Positions 1 through 9,350 of a DNA stretch of 64,000 bases are shown piece by piece. Within the stretch, counting starts at the first letter, position 1. Each line of letters starts with the position of its first letter. The stretch lies in NCBI RefSeq assembly GCF_003002025.1, contig NZ_PVZB01000008.1, positions 124,001 through 188,000 on the forward strand, in the 5' to 3' direction. Below the pieces are notes generated by a model. It ran no database searches. It worked only from the letters and a program-made list of their open reading frames with translations, and had not been told where the DNA came from. Origin of the DNA: Paraburkholderia sp. BL25I1N1. Lineage in GTDB: Bacteria; Pseudomonadota; Gammaproteobacteria; Burkholderiales; Burkholderiaceae. The position numbers were made by a program, and so were the translations under genes.

Positions 1-992
1 TCCGACGCCGTGTTCAACGAAGCCAGCAGCGCGCCCGCCACCGCAGCCTTGGTGCCGATCGCGAAGCGTTCGCGCACGCGGTTGAACGCCGTCACGACAA
101 CCATGATGATGCCGACGAGCAGTGCGCCTTCCACGGCCCAGATGGCGACCACGGCCTTGATCGTCGTCGTGACCGGTGCGTGAATGCCCGGCAGAATGTC
201 CGGCGCAACCGTGTACGACGCGCCGTACCAATTCGGAATCCAGCGGGTCAGCAGGAAGTTCGCGACGCCCACCAGGACCAGCGGCGCAACCGCCAGCAAC
301 GGATGCGGCAGTTGCTTCGATTCCACGCGATCCGGCTCGTTGACGAGTTCCGTGCCGTAGCCTTCGCCGGTCGCCATCGCCGCACGGCGGCGCCATTCCA
401 GATACGTCAGGCCGACCACGATGATGAACAGCGAGCCGATCACGCCGAGTGCGGGCGCAGCCCACGACGTCGTCTTGAAGAAAGTGGTCGGGATGATGTT
501 CTGGATCTGCGGCGTACCCGGCAGCGAATCCATCGTGAACGAGAATGCGCCGAGTGCGATCGCGCCGGGCATCAGGCGCTTCGGAATATTGCTCTGGCGG
601 TACAGCTCGGCGGCGAACGGATAGACCGCGAACACCACCACGAACAGCGACACGCCACCGTAGGTGAGCAGTGCGCATACCGCCACGATCACCGCATTGG
701 CGCGCGAGCGGCCGATATAGCGGATCGCGGCAGCCACGATCGACTCCGAGAAACCCGACAGTTCGATGACCTTACCGAACACGGCGCCCAGCAGAAACAC
801 CGGGAAATAGAGTTTTACGAAGCCGACCATCTTCTCCATGAAGATGCCGGTGAAAACCGGCGCGACGGCTGCCGGATCGGTCAGCAGAACGGCGCCGAGC
901 GCGGCGATCGGCGCAAATAGAATGACGCTGTAGCCGCGATAGGCGGCAAACATCAGAAACGCCAGCGCGGCGAGGACGATGACAAAGGACAT
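1..992 (-). CDS. GntP-family permease, 3' end cut by window edge
   Basis: Inner-membrane proton-coupled carboxylate/gluconate-type permease of the GntP family. About 330 residues are visible, starting MSFVIVLAALAFLMFAAYRG; the C-terminus lies outside the window. Long hydrophobic helices alternate with short polar loops, and the stretch FSFTMDSLPGTPQIQN resembles the conserved loop of GntP proteins. The gene is divergent from a PAS-containing sigma-54 activator at 1304, and a GG-N10-GC promoter lies about 185 bp upstream of its start. This suggests it is the regulated target. The substrate cannot be read from sequence; gluconate, hydroxy acids or ketone bodies are all possible. Confidence 0.8.
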   Translation of the reverse strand, partial: MSFVIVLAALAFLMFAAYRGYSVILFAPIAALGAVLLTDPAAVAPVFTGIFMEKMVGFVKLYFPVFLLGAVFGKVIELSGFSESIVAAAIRYIGRSRANAVIVAVCALLTYGGVSLFVVVFAVYPFAAELYRQSNIPKRLMPGAIALGAFSFTMDSLPGTPQIQNIIPTTFFKTTSWAAPALGVIGSLFIIVVGLTYLEWRRRAAMATGEGYGTELVNEPDRVESKQLPHPLLAVAPLVLVGVANFLLTRWIPNWYGASYTVAPDILPGIHAPVTTTIKAVVAIWAVEGALLVGIIMVVVTAFNRVRERFAIGTKAAVAGALLASLNTAS

Positions 993-1174
993 TGAGTCTC
1001 CAAAGCTTGGTTGTTCTACATGGTCGCCGTCTCGAAGGTGCGGCGGCACGGCGCCCGCAAACGCAGGTTCCGTGCCATATCGGCGGCAACGGCCAGCCGC
1101 CTGATTTCGCACACCGAAGTTCAAAACGTGATCGCGGCGATTGTACCCAAACGTCTCTAAAACGGGACGCAAAA

Positions 1175-1192
1175 TAGCTGAAATTGTGCCAA
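1175..1192 (-). promoter_or_regulatory. Candidate sigma-54 (-24/-12) promoter for the GntP permease
   Basis: Read on the minus strand the sequence is TTGGCACAATTTCAGCT: TGGCAC at -24 and a GC doublet at -12, with exactly ten bases between GG and GC. The neighbouring divergent gene encodes a sigma-54-dependent activator, which supports the call. The -12 box (CAGC rather than TTGC) is imperfect. Confidence 0.55.
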
Positions 1193-1229
1193 ACCGAGGT
1201 TAAACCCTTATGCCGTGGGCTTGCTGGCG

Positions 1230-1271
1230 ATCTCGTCGATGAGATAAGCTTGTCTACGAAATGAGACAAGC
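1230..1271. promoter_or_regulatory. Two inverted repeats, candidate enhancer for the sigma-54 activator
   Basis: A perfect 8-bp inverted repeat, GCTTGTCT (1248-1255) and AGACAAGC (1264-1271), is separated by 8 bp. Directly beside it is ATCTC-N6-GAGAT (1230-1245). The pair sits 40-80 bp upstream of the -24 element of the permease promoter and just before the activator gene. This position suits an upstream activating sequence and possible autoregulation. Confidence 0.5.
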
Positions 1272-1303
1272 ACAATAAAACGATAGCCGGAGACAGCGAC
1301 AGC

Positions 1304-2785
1304 ATGATGAACGACTGGGCGGGCTTGCCTGCCACTTACGGCGACGTACTGCGCCGGGCGATGGATTCGCTCTTCCGCACGTTCGAAAATTTCAGCGAAG
1401 GGACGTTTATCGTCGATGCCGACGCGCGCGTGGTCTGGATCAACAAACGCTACGCGGCGCGCTTCGGTTTTTCGGACCCGGACCAGGCCATCGGCCGCGA
1501 TTGCGAAGCGGTGATTCCGAACAGCCTGATGCGCGAGGTCGTCAACACCGGCAAACCGATTCTGCTCGATATTCTGGAAACGGACCGCGAACCGCTCGTC
1601 GTCACGCGTTTGCCGTTGAAGGACGATGCGGGCGCCACAGTCGGCGCCGTTGGCTTTGCGCTCTTCGACGAACTGAAGGCGTTAACGCCGCTCTTTTCCC
1701 ACTACTCGCGTGTGCAGGAAGAATTGATCGCGACGCGCCGGTCGCTCGCGCAGGCGCGGCGGGCCAAATATACGTTCGGCAGTTTCGTCGGCACGAGCGC
1801 GGCCAGTCTCGAAGTGAAGCGCCAGGCGCGCCGCGCCGCGCAGCTCGAATCGCCGGTGCTGCTGCTCGGCGAAACCGGCACCGGCAAGGAGTTGCTTGGG
1901 CATGCCATCCACGGCGGCTCGGCGCGCGCGAATCAGCCGCTCGTGACGGTCAACGTCGCGGCGATTCCCGATACCCTACTCGAAGTCGAATTCTTCGGTG
2001 CGGCGCCGGGCGCCTACACTGGCGCGGATCGCAAAGGGCGCGTCGGCAAGTTCGAGCTGGCGAACGGCGGCACGCTGTTCCTCGACGAAATCGGCGATAT
2101 GCCGCTGCCCTTGCAGGGCAAGCTGCTGCGCGTGTTGCAGGACAAGGAGTTCGAACCGCTCGGCTCGAACCGGATCGTGCGCGCCGACGTCCGGATCATT
2201 GCGGCGACCTCGGCCGATTTGCCCGCGCTGGTCGCGGCCGGGCGATTCCGCGCTGACCTGTTCTATCGGCTGAACGTGCTGACGATCCATGCGCCGCCGT
2301 TGCGCGAACGGACCTCGGATATCGAGGCGCTGGCTTACGCCATGCTTGAAGATTTGTCGACCCAGGCGCGAGGCGCCAGTCACTTCGAATTGCAGGACGA
2401 CGCGCTGAGGTTGCTGTGCTCGTACGGCTGGCCGGGCAATGTGCGCGAGTTGCGCAACACGCTGGAGCGTGCGGTGATGCTGTCCGACAATGAGCGGATC
2501 GATGCGCGGGCGCTGGCGCCGTTTATTGGCGCGGCGCACGGCGGCGGCGCGTACCGTCTGAATGCGCCCTTGCCCGAGATGGCTTCGACAGCGCATGCGG
2601 CAAACGCGCAGGCTAGTGCGCCTCAACCGGCCTCATGGAGTGAGGCGATGGCGGCCTTCGAGAAGCGCTTCCTGAGCGACGCTTTGCGCGCCAACGGCGG
2701 CCGCGTGATCGAGACTGCAAACCAGATCGGCATGGCTCGCGCGACGCTCTATAAGAAGATCGCGGCGTACGGCATCGACGTGTGA
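1304..2785 (+). CDS. Sigma-54-dependent transcriptional activator with PAS domain
   Basis: A 493-residue bacterial enhancer-binding protein. An N-terminal PAS-like sensor covers about residues 20-130. The AAA+ domain has Walker A GETGTGKE (189-196), the sigma-54 contact loop GAYTGA (236-241, a Tyr variant of GAFTGA) and Walker B FLDEIGD (about 259-265). A Fis-type helix-turn-helix occupies the last 30 residues ([14 protein letters not shown]). The domain order is complete. There is no receiver domain, so the PAS module probably senses a metabolite or redox state directly. It is divergent from the GntP permease, which it most likely activates. The start is an ATG-ATG pair preceded by a purine-rich GGAGACAGC. 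Confidence 0.9.
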   Translation: MMNDWAGLPATYGDVLRRAMDSLFRTFENFSEGTFIVDADARVVWINKRYAARFGFSDPDQAIGRDCEAVIPNSLMREVVNTGKPILLDILETDREPLVVTRLPLKDDAGATVGAVGFALFDELKALTPLFSHYSRVQEELIATRRSLAQARRAKYTFGSFVGTSAASLEVKRQARRAAQLESPVLLLGETGTGKELLGHAIHGGSARANQPLVTVNVAAIPDTLLEVEFFGAAPGAYTGADRKGRVGKFELANGGTLFLDEIGDMPLPLQGKLLRVLQDKEFEPLGSNRIVRADVRIIAATSADLPALVAAGRFRADLFYRLNVLTIHAPPLRERTSDIEALAYAMLEDLSTQARGASHFELQDDALRLLCSYGWPGNVRELRNTLERAVMLSDNERIDARALAPFIGAAHGGGAYRLNAPLPEMASTAHAANAQASAPQPASWSEAMAAFEKRFLSDALRANGGRVIETANQIGMARATLYKKIAAYGIDV

Positions 2786-2872
2786 CAACGTTCCGCGACA
2801 GCGATTGACGCAGCGTAATTGACGCGTGGCACAATCCCGTGATCGAAAAACAAGACGTGATCGGGGTTTCAA

Positions 2873-3133
2873 ATGAAATGCAATCTCTCCTTCTACGCGC
2901 GGCGGGCCTGCGCCACGCTGGCGGCCGGCGCCATGGTCGCGATGGGCGGTTGCAGCAGCAGCGCGCCGCTGTTTTTGCCGGACGGCCGCGCGACGACGCT
3001 GGTGCAGTGCCCTGCCGGTTCTGACTCCTGCTCGCAGCAGGCCAGCGCGAGTTGCGGCGGCGCGTTCGATGTCGTGCGTCAATCCACTGAGAACGGCACG
3101 CTCAACCTGATCTACGCCTGCCGGGGGAAATAA
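2873..3133 (+). CDS. Small putative lipoprotein, unknown function
   Basis: An 86-residue protein with a basic N-terminus, a hydrophobic stretch and a lipobox-like AMGGC around residues 24-28, so export and lipidation are likely. The mature part is short and has four further cysteines (VQCPAG, DSCSQQ, ASCGG, YACRG), suggesting two disulfides. It ends in RGK. I recognise no family. It stands alone between the sigma-54 activator and a 420-bp gap. Confidence 0.65.
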   Translation: MKCNLSFYARRACATLAAGAMVAMGGCSSSAPLFLPDGRATTLVQCPAGSDSCSQQASASCGGAFDVVRQSTENGTLNLIYACRGK

Positions 3134-3556
3134 GGGTTCGCCGGCGCAAGGCCGGCTCGACCAGCGCCTCAAGCTTTCTTCCTCAGTCGCGCTAAAAGCG
3201 TATGGCCGTCGTAAAGGCCTGCATCTGATGCAGGTTCTATCCGCGGTTATGATGCGCAATGGATATTAATACCGCGCTTCATCTATTCCTTGTCGCCGGA
3301 CGCAATTAAAAACATGCGGATTCACGTCGAATAGCCAGGTCGGTGCGGCACCTAACGGAACGCGAAGTTGAGCGGCAGTATTGTCTTTTCAGTGGCCCAA
3401 GATTCAAGCAGCAGGCAGCTTTTGCCGGTTTCGCCGTCTATGCGGAAAGTGCCAGGAAGGATTTTCCGTTTAGACCGAAAACCGAAAATAGTGCGGCACG
3501 CTTTGTGCTTCGCGTTACGCATTGAAAATAGTTCAACGAGTAATCCGGGGAAAGCA
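3134..3556. other. Intergenic region without a convincing gene
   Basis: No supported coding frame in 423 bp. It holds a perfect small hairpin CCTGCAT-CTG-ATGCAGG near 3215-3232 and AT-rich patches (GATATTAATA near 3262) that may serve as promoter for the next gene. A weak GCCGGC repeat follows the lipoprotein stop. Confidence 0.4.
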
Positions 3557-3760
3557 ATGAATCATCACCAACTCGAAAAAGATATTGAACATCTTGAACA
3601 CGTAATCTCGCATATCTCCGCGGCAGACCACATCCCGCTCTCCTATTGGCGAAACCGCATCGATTCCGTATCCGGCGCGGCGCTGGTGCCGGCGCAGGCG
3701 AACCGGGTCAAACGGCTCAACGCCGCCCTCTCGGCTCTCGAGCAGCGCCTGAAAGCCTGA
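3557..3760 (+). CDS. Small conserved-looking protein, unknown function
   Basis: A 67-residue protein starting MNHHQLEKDIEHLEHVISHI, with GGGG as ribosome binding site 7-10 bases before the ATG. It is largely helical with heptad-like Leu/Ile spacing at both ends (LEKDIEHLEHVI and LNAALSALEQRL), so a helical hairpin or dimer is plausible. No family recognised. The open frame continues upstream to 3368, but the upstream part has no start with a ribosome binding site and looks non-coding. Confidence 0.6.
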   Translation: MNHHQLEKDIEHLEHVISHISAADHIPLSYWRNRIDSVSGAALVPAQANRVKRLNAALSALEQRLKA

Positions 3761-3999
3761 ACGCCCGGTGCAGTGGATGGCTGTGACGTACCCTTCTGGT
3801 AACGTTTTTTGCAAAAATGGGGAAACGTGACGGCCATGGCCATGTAAGCGGCACGGCGCAGCGCGACGTCTCGACAGGATGGCGAGCCACGTCATTTTGT
3901 TGCGCACGCGCTGGCGCCGCTTTACGCTCACGGGGCCGCGCGGACTGATGGCGCGCGTCAGGTGAACAGGCCGCCATTCCCTCCACGATCAGGACAAAC

Positions 4000-5199
4000 A
4001 TGCAACGAGCAGGACTTTCCGCGTCTCGGCTGACGGCACTGACCAACGCCATGCAAGGCTATGTGGAACGCGGTGAAGTGGCGGGCGTGGTGTCGATGGT
4101 CTGGCGGCGCGGCGAGATTGGCTATTTCGAGCCGCTCGGCTGGCGCGACGACGCGGCGCGGTTGCCGATGGAGCGCGATACGCTGTTCCGCATTGCGTCC
4201 ATGACCAAGCCGGTCACCAGCGCCGCGATCCTGATGCTGATCGAAGAAGACCGGCTCGCCCTCGACACGCCGATCTCACTCTGGTTGCCGGAATTGTCCG
4301 CGCCGCGTGTGCTACGTGATCCCGCCGGCCCGCTCGATGAAACCGACCCCGCCAGAGCGTCGCTCACCGTGCTGGACCTGCTGACGCACCGCGCCGGCTT
4401 CGCCTACCACTTCACCGCGACCGGGCCCCTTGCCGAGGCTTACGCCGCCGCTTTCAACGGATTCGAAGCGCGCATGAACGGCAACGCCTGGCTTGCCCGC
4501 ATCGCAAGTTTGCCGCTCATGTTCCAGCCCGGGTCACGCTGGCACTACGGCGTTGCCACCGACGTGCTCGGCGTGCTGATCGAACGGGTGAGCGGCATGC
4601 CGCTCGGCGAGTTTTTCCGGACGCGGATCTTCGAGCCACTCGGCATGCGCGATACCGCTTTCTGGGTGCCCGACGCGCAACTCGGTCGGCTGGCCACGGC
4701 TTATGGCGTCGAACAGGGCTCAGGGCAGCGAATCATCGAGGACCATCCGTCGTCGAGCCGATGGGCGGATCCGGCCCGCTTCCAGAGCGGCGGCGGCGGC
4801 CTGGTTTCCACAGCGCACGACTATCTGCAATTCGCGCAACTGCTGCTCGGCCGCGGACGAGTCGGCACGACGCGTTTGCTGTCGCACCGCTCAGTCGATC
4901 TGATGCGCTCCAATTTTCTGACGCGCGACCAGCGCCGTGTGTCGGCTTTCGGTCATGCGCTATGGGCAGGCCAGGGGTTCGGCCTCGGCTTGTCCATCGT
5001 CGACGATCCGGCACAGCAGTTGCCGCTTGGCTATCGTTCGATGGGCTCGTTCGGCTGGCCGGGTGCGTATGGCACAAGCTGGTTCGCCGATCCGGTGGAA
5101 GATCTGATCGGTCTGATGCTGATTCAAAGGCGCTCCGTCGAACCGTTCTCAATGACAGTGGATTTCGAACGCCGCGTGTACGATGCAATTGACGATTGA
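4000..5199 (+). CDS. Beta-lactamase-fold serine hydrolase (class C/esterase family)
   Basis: A 399-residue member of the Beta-lactamase (PF00144) superfamily that includes EstB-type esterases and DD-peptidase-like proteins. The nucleophile motif SMTK is at residues 67-70 within FRIASMTKPVTS. The second motif is YGV at 183-185 (WHYGVATDVLGVLIERVSG) where penicillin-binding relatives have YSN. A glycine-rich strand (FGWPGAYGT) takes the place of KTG near residue 345. No signal peptide is apparent, so it is probably cytoplasmic. The altered second motif favours esterase over beta-lactamase activity. Single gene followed by a terminator. Confidence 0.85.
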   Translation: MQRAGLSASRLTALTNAMQGYVERGEVAGVVSMVWRRGEIGYFEPLGWRDDAARLPMERDTLFRIASMTKPVTSAAILMLIEEDRLALDTPISLWLPELSAPRVLRDPAGPLDETDPARASLTVLDLLTHRAGFAYHFTATGPLAEAYAAAFNGFEARMNGNAWLARIASLPLMFQPGSRWHYGVATDVLGVLIERVSGMPLGEFFRTRIFEPLGMRDTAFWVPDAQLGRLATAYGVEQGSGQRIIEDHPSSSRWADPARFQSGGGGLVSTAHDYLQFAQLLLGRGRVGTTRLLSHRSVDLMRSNFLTRDQRRVSAFGHALWAGQGFGLGLSIVDDPAQQLPLGYRSMGSFGWPGAYGTSWFADPVEDLIGLMLIQRRSVEPFSMTVDFERRVYDAIDD

Positions 5200-5202
5200 G
5201 CG

Positions 5203-5231
5203 AACCGGCCGCGTCCGGGCCGGCTTCTTTT
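5203..5231 (+). terminator. Rho-independent terminator after the hydrolase
   Basis: CCGGCC pairs with GGCCGG across a short GC loop, with flanking GAA/TTC pairing and then CTTTT. It lies directly after the stop at 5199. Confidence 0.6.
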
Positions 5232-5333
5232 AAGCGTGTTACCCGCTCGCGGCGTCGGGCTTCTCTATCCGGCAATTTATTCGTCTGATAGTGTCCGCAC
5301 TTCAGTTCTCGTCTAATGATCGGAGCACCCGTC

Positions 5334-5624
5334 ATGGCCTCGTACAAGCAGTTGACCGCCCAGCTAGAAAAACTCCACAAGGAAGTCGCGGCGGCGCGCG
5401 AGAAGGAAATCGCGCAGGCGATCGCCGAGATCAAGCAGAAAGTAGCCGAATACGACCTGACGGCGGAAGAACTGGGTTTCACCAGCAAAGGCACGACGGC
5501 CCGCAAGACGCCTTCGGTCGCCAAGTATCGCAACCCGAAAACCGGCGAGACCTGGAGCGGCCGCGGCCGCTCGCCAGCGTGGCTCGTGGGCAAGAATCGC
5601 GAGCGCTTTCTCATCGAAGGTTGA
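5334..5624 (+). CDS. H-NS-family nucleoid-associated protein
   Basis: A 96-residue DNA-binding protein. An N-terminal coiled-coil oligomerisation region (about residues 1-45, LTAQLEKLHKEVAAAREKEI) is followed by a linker and the C-terminal H-NS DNA-binding motif TWSGRGRSPAWLVGKNRE. The ATG at 5334 is preferred over 5316 because GGAG lies 8 bases before it and MASYKQL is the usual N-terminus of this family. H-NS proteins bind AT-rich and horizontally acquired DNA; the lower-GC fimbrial block in this window would be a natural target (inference). Confidence 0.9.
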   Translation: MASYKQLTAQLEKLHKEVAAAREKEIAQAIAEIKQKVAEYDLTAEELGFTSKGTTARKTPSVAKYRNPKTGETWSGRGRSPAWLVGKNRERFLIEG

Positions 5625-6238
5625 AGTGCGTTGGCGCATGACGTCTCCACCCGTCATGTGCCGGATTATTTAAAGTGATGTCGCGTGCGGAGTTTTTCGC
5701 ACCTTTCGCGCGCGACGAGGCAAGTCCCGAAAACACTCACCTTTCGCGTGGACCTGGCGCGTGAACCATAGGCGCGGATGCGCGGCTCGCGACGGACCGG
5801 TTGTTTCGGTCAGCCTGGTTTTCTCGAATCACGCACCTTGCGACAAGCTTGCTACCGCAGGCCGCGGTGACTGATCCATTTCCTCCGAAACCCGCGCTAG
5901 CCCTTGCTGGTAGGGGTTCCCAGGCTGTACGAAGAATCGCTGCAGCCATCGCTTGGGCCTCTTTTAGTCGCGTCTGGTGCGTACGTCGCTGTGCGGAGTG
6001 TCGCGGCGCAGGTGCGCGCCCGTTCGTCGATACGCTCACCTTTCGCAGCGATTCCACAGTGCTGCCGTGATAGTCCCGAAAACCCTCACCTTTGCGCGCC
6101 TCGCTACCCGCGAGCCACTGCGCTCGGGGCTAACCCGGAGTTGAGTTCCTCTCATACCCCGCATCAAAACTCATCGATACATGGTCGCGGATGCCGAACC
6201 TCACAATCGGCCATCCACTCAACCTCGACGGAAAGACC
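5625..6238. other. Long intergenic region upstream of the Fae operon
   Basis: 614 bp with no supported gene. It contains two copies of a 22-bp sequence (see the repeat at 5723-6093) and a third partial copy near 6030 (GCTCACCTTTCGCAG). No tRNA or obvious riboswitch fold was found. It could hold the operon promoter, a small RNA, or remains of a mobile element. Confidence 0.4.
5723..6093. repeat. 22-bp imperfect direct repeat, two copies about 350 bp apart
   Basis: Copy 1 at 5723-5744 and copy 2 at 6072-6093 share AGTCCCGAAAAC, then A or C, then CTCACCTTT: 21 of 22 bases identical. Both are followed by a GCG-rich stretch. A shorter related piece lies near 6030-6045. Confidence 0.6.
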
Positions 6239-6763
6239 ATGAGCGCATCGACGGACAAACAACTCTTTATCGGCGAAGGATTCGAAGGCCCCGGCGTCAA
6301 TCTCGCGCACATCAACGTACTGGTTGGCCCGCGCAACGGCCCGGCTGGGCAGGCGTTCGCCACCGCGTTGGCCACGCCCTCGGCGGGTCACGCGCCGTTC
6401 GTCGTGATCGCGCGTCCGGGCGTGCCGACCAAGCCGCTCACGCTCTATGTGAACAAGGCGCAGATCGGCAGCGACTTCCACGGCAACGCGACGTGGGGCG
6501 CTTCGCAAGCCGGTATCGCGAAGGCGGTGGCCGAGTCGCTGGAGAACGGCACGCTGCCGCCTGAAGCGGAGAACGACTGGGTGGTGGTATCGGCGAACTG
6601 GGTCAACCCGTCGACCGACGATCTCGACGCCGTCTTCGACAACAACTACCGCGCGTGCAAGAACGCGATCCTCGCGGCGATGAAGGGGCTGCCGCATCGC
6701 GATGAAGTCTTCGCCGCCGCGCGCGACGTATCGAACCCGTTCTACACACCGAAACAACGTTAA
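6239..6763 (+). CDS. fae: Formaldehyde-activating enzyme (Fae) homologue
   Basis: A 174-residue Fae-family protein. In methylotrophs Fae condenses formaldehyde with tetrahydromethanopterin to give methylene-H4MPT in the cytoplasm. The sequence covers the whole family: GEGFEGPGVNLAHINVLVG contains the conserved His that acts as catalytic acid, then GPAGQAFATAL and a C-terminal YRACKNAILAAMKG. The ATG at 6239 is preferred to 6191 because GGAAAG lies just before it and the product then matches family length. It is first in an apparent operon with a reductase, an aldehyde dehydrogenase and an MFS carrier. No other H4MPT-pathway gene is in the window, so it may act with a distant pathway or have a divergent role. 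Confidence 0.85.
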   Translation: MSASTDKQLFIGEGFEGPGVNLAHINVLVGPRNGPAGQAFATALATPSAGHAPFVVIARPGVPTKPLTLYVNKAQIGSDFHGNATWGASQAGIAKAVAESLENGTLPPEAENDWVVVSANWVNPSTDDLDAVFDNNYRACKNAILAAMKGLPHRDEVFAAARDVSNPFYTPKQR

Positions 6764-6851
6764 TGCAGGCAGCGCGGGTCGGTCGCGCGCCCTGCAATGC
6801 GCAACTAACCGTCCGCGCCGCTGGTTTTCAGGAAGGAAGGAGACACGCACT

Positions 6852-7889
6852 ATGGAATACATTCGCCTCGGCCAATCCGGTCTGAAGGTTTCGCGTCTGT
6901 GCCTCGGCACGATGAACATGGGCACGCCGCAATGGAAGCCGTGGATTTTCGACGAAGCGCAAAGCGAGCCGATCGTTCGTCATGCGCTCGAAGCCGGCGT
7001 CAACTTTATCGACCTCGCCGATTTCTATTCGACCGGCGTCGGTGAAGAGGTGGTGGGCCGAATACTGAAGCGTCTCACGCGTCGCGAGGAAATGGTCGTG
7101 GCCACCAAGGTCGGCTACGACATGGGCGCGTATCAGAACGCCGGCGGTCATTCGCGCAAGCACATCATGGACGGCATCGACGGCTCGCTGACGCGTCTCG
7201 GCATGGATTACGTCGATATCTACATGCTGCATTTTTTCGACGTGAATACGCCGGTCGAAGAAACCATGGGCGCGCTCAACGATATCGTGCGCGCCGGCAA
7301 GGCGCGCTATATCGGCGTGTCGACCATGTACACGTGGCAGTTCGCCAAGATCATGCAGGTCTGCGAGCGCAACGGGTGGCACAAGCCGATCAATATGCAG
7401 TTGCAGTTGAACCTGGCATACCGTGAGGAAGAACGCGAAATGATTCCGTATTGCCAGGATCAGGGCGTCGGCGTGTCCGTGTTCAGTCCGTTGGCGCGTG
7501 GCCTGTTGACCTGCGATCCGAATTCGACGCGCAATCAGACCGACTTCTTCACCGAGCAAATGTATGGCGATGTGGCTTCGCGTGAAATTGCCGCGTCGGT
7601 GGCTCGCGTGGCCGCGCGGCGTGGCGTTTCCGCCGCGCAGATCGCGCAAGCTTGGGTGCTGAATCACGGCGGTGTTGCAAGCATGCTGGTCGGTGCGGAT
7701 ACGCCGGCGCAGTTCGACAGCGCGCTCGCCGCGCTCGGCACGACGCTTTCGGCGGATGAACTGTTCGAGCTCGAACGCAACTACACGCCGTGCGATCTGA
7801 TCAACGACTACACCGCAGGCAAACGCATCGCGCGCGAACCGCGCCTTGCGCAGGGCATGTTCGTCGAAACGCTGGAGAAGGCCGCATGA
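6852..7889 (+). CDS. Aldo/keto reductase
   Basis: A 345-residue (alpha/beta)8 NADPH-dependent oxidoreductase. The N-terminus MEYIRLGQSGLKVSRLCLG and the catalytic tetrad region are typical: DLADFY (Asp/Tyr), ATKVGYD (Lys) and YMLHFFD (His). The C-terminal cofactor loop includes SMLVGADTPAQ. The ATG at 6852 follows GGAAGGAGAC. It lies 88 bp after fae, and its stop overlaps the next start by 4 bases (ATGA), so it is translationally coupled to the aldehyde dehydrogenase. Possible partner in interconverting an alcohol/aldehyde in the same pathway; substrate unknown. Confidence 0.85.
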   Translation: MEYIRLGQSGLKVSRLCLGTMNMGTPQWKPWIFDEAQSEPIVRHALEAGVNFIDLADFYSTGVGEEVVGRILKRLTRREEMVVATKVGYDMGAYQNAGGHSRKHIMDGIDGSLTRLGMDYVDIYMLHFFDVNTPVEETMGALNDIVRAGKARYIGVSTMYTWQFAKIMQVCERNGWHKPINMQLQLNLAYREEEREMIPYCQDQGVGVSVFSPLARGLLTCDPNSTRNQTDFFTEQMYGDVASREIAASVARVAARRGVSAAQIAQAWVLNHGGVASMLVGADTPAQFDSALAALGTTLSADELFELERNYTPCDLINDYTAGKRIAREPRLAQGMFVETLEKAA

Positions 7890-9325
7890 ACGAATTTCTC
7901 CGCACCGGACATTACATTGGCGGCGAATGGTACGAAGGCGCCGACACGTATGCTGTTTTGAATCCCGCGACCGGCGAGGTCGTCACGCGAGTGGCCAAAG
8001 GTGGCGCGGCCGAAGCGGCACAGGCCATCGCGGCGGCCGAGCGCGCGTTTCCCGCATGGCGTGCGCTGACCGCGAAAGAACGCAGCGCCCGCGTCAAACG
8101 CTGGGGCGAGTTGATGCTGGAGAATCGCGACGCGCTCGCCGAACTGCTGACGCTTGAGCAAGGCAAACCGCTTGCCGAAGCGCGCGGCGAAGTCGGTTAC
8201 GCGGCGAGCTTCTTCGAATGGTTCGCGGAAGAAGCGAAGCGGGCCTACGGCGACGTGATTCCGAGTCCAAATCCAAACGCGAAAATTATCGTGACGAAGG
8301 AACCGGTCGGCGTGGTCGCGGCAATCACACCGTGGAATTTCCCGCTCGCCATGATCACGCGCAAGGCCGGTCCCGCTCTCGCGGCCGGTTGCACGATGGT
8401 GCTCAAGCCATCGGAAGAAACGCCGTTGTCCGCGTTCGCTTTGGCGGTGCTGGCCGGGAAAGCGGGCATTCCACCCGGCGTGTTCAATATCGTCTCCGGC
8501 GACGCCGTGGCGATCGGCGGCGCGCTCACGGAATCCGACGTGGTGCGCAAGTTGTCGTTCACCGGTTCGACGCGTGTCGGCAAGCTGCTGGCGAAGCAGT
8601 CGGCGGACACGCTGAAGAAGTTGTCGCTCGAACTCGGCGGCAACGCGCCTTTCATCGTGTTCGACGACGCGGACCTCGATGCCGCCGTGCAAGGCGCGAT
8701 GGCTTCGAAATTCCGCAACACCGGGCAGACGTGTGTGTGCGTCAACCGCTTCTACGTGCAGGACGGCATCTACGATGCGTTTACGTCCGCGTTGACGCAA
8801 GCAGTGCGCAAGATGCGCGTCGGCAACGCGTTGCAAGGCGAGGTCGAACAAGGTCCGTTGATCAACCAGGCTGCGTTGAAGAAGGTCGAAACGCACGTGG
8901 CCGACGCGTTGCAAAAAGGCGCGAAGGTGCTGACCGGCGGCAAGCCGCACACGCTCGGCGGCACTTTTTACGAGCCGACTGTTCTGGTCGACGCCAACAG
9001 CTCGATGCTGATCGCCGGCGAAGAAACCTTCGGACCGGTTGCCGCGTGTTTCCGCTTCAAGAGCGAAGCGGAAGCGATTGAAGCGGCCAACGACACACCG
9101 TTCGGCTTGGCGGCGTATTTCTACACGCGCGATCTGGCGCGCGCGTGGCGCGTCGGCGAAGCGCTGGAAAGCGGCATGGTCGGCATCAACGAAGGGATTG
9201 TGTCCACGGAAGTCGCGCCGTTCGGCGGCGTCAAGCAGTCGGGACTCGGCCGCGAAGGCTCGAAGTACGGGCTCGATGAATACACCGAACTGAAGTACAT
9301 GATGATGGGCGGCCTCGGACGCTGA
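7886..9325 (+). CDS. NAD(P)-dependent aldehyde dehydrogenase, succinate-semialdehyde type
   Basis: A 479-residue ALDH-superfamily enzyme oxidising an aldehyde to the acid. Landmarks: TPWNFPLAMITRKAGPALAAG (cofactor site), FTGSTRVGK, the general base in LELGGNAPFIVFDDAD and the catalytic Cys in NTGQTCVCVNRF. The C-terminus PFGGVKQSGLGREGSKYGLDEY matches GabD-like enzymes. The start overlaps the preceding reductase stop. Beside fae and a carboxylate-type carrier it probably removes an aldehyde intermediate; succinate semialdehyde is only the family default. Confidence 0.88.
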   Translation: MNEFLRTGHYIGGEWYEGADTYAVLNPATGEVVTRVAKGGAAEAAQAIAAAERAFPAWRALTAKERSARVKRWGELMLENRDALAELLTLEQGKPLAEARGEVGYAASFFEWFAEEAKRAYGDVIPSPNPNAKIIVTKEPVGVVAAITPWNFPLAMITRKAGPALAAGCTMVLKPSEETPLSAFALAVLAGKAGIPPGVFNIVSGDAVAIGGALTESDVVRKLSFTGSTRVGKLLAKQSADTLKKLSLELGGNAPFIVFDDADLDAAVQGAMASKFRNTGQTCVCVNRFYVQDGIYDAFTSALTQAVRKMRVGNALQGEVEQGPLINQAALKKVETHVADALQKGAKVLTGGKPHTLGGTFYEPTVLVDANSSMLIAGEETFGPVAACFRFKSEAEAIEAANDTPFGLAAYFYTRDLARAWRVGEALESGMVGINEGIVSTEVAPFGGVKQSGLGREGSKYGLDEYTELKYMMMGGLGR

Positions 9326-9350
9326 TCTTCACACCGCGCGTCCGCGCCGT

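Noticed and set aside
5625..6238. tRNA or riboswitch in the gap before fae
   Set aside because: No cloverleaf with a T-arm GTTC-type motif and no known riboswitch core could be built; only direct repeats are evident.
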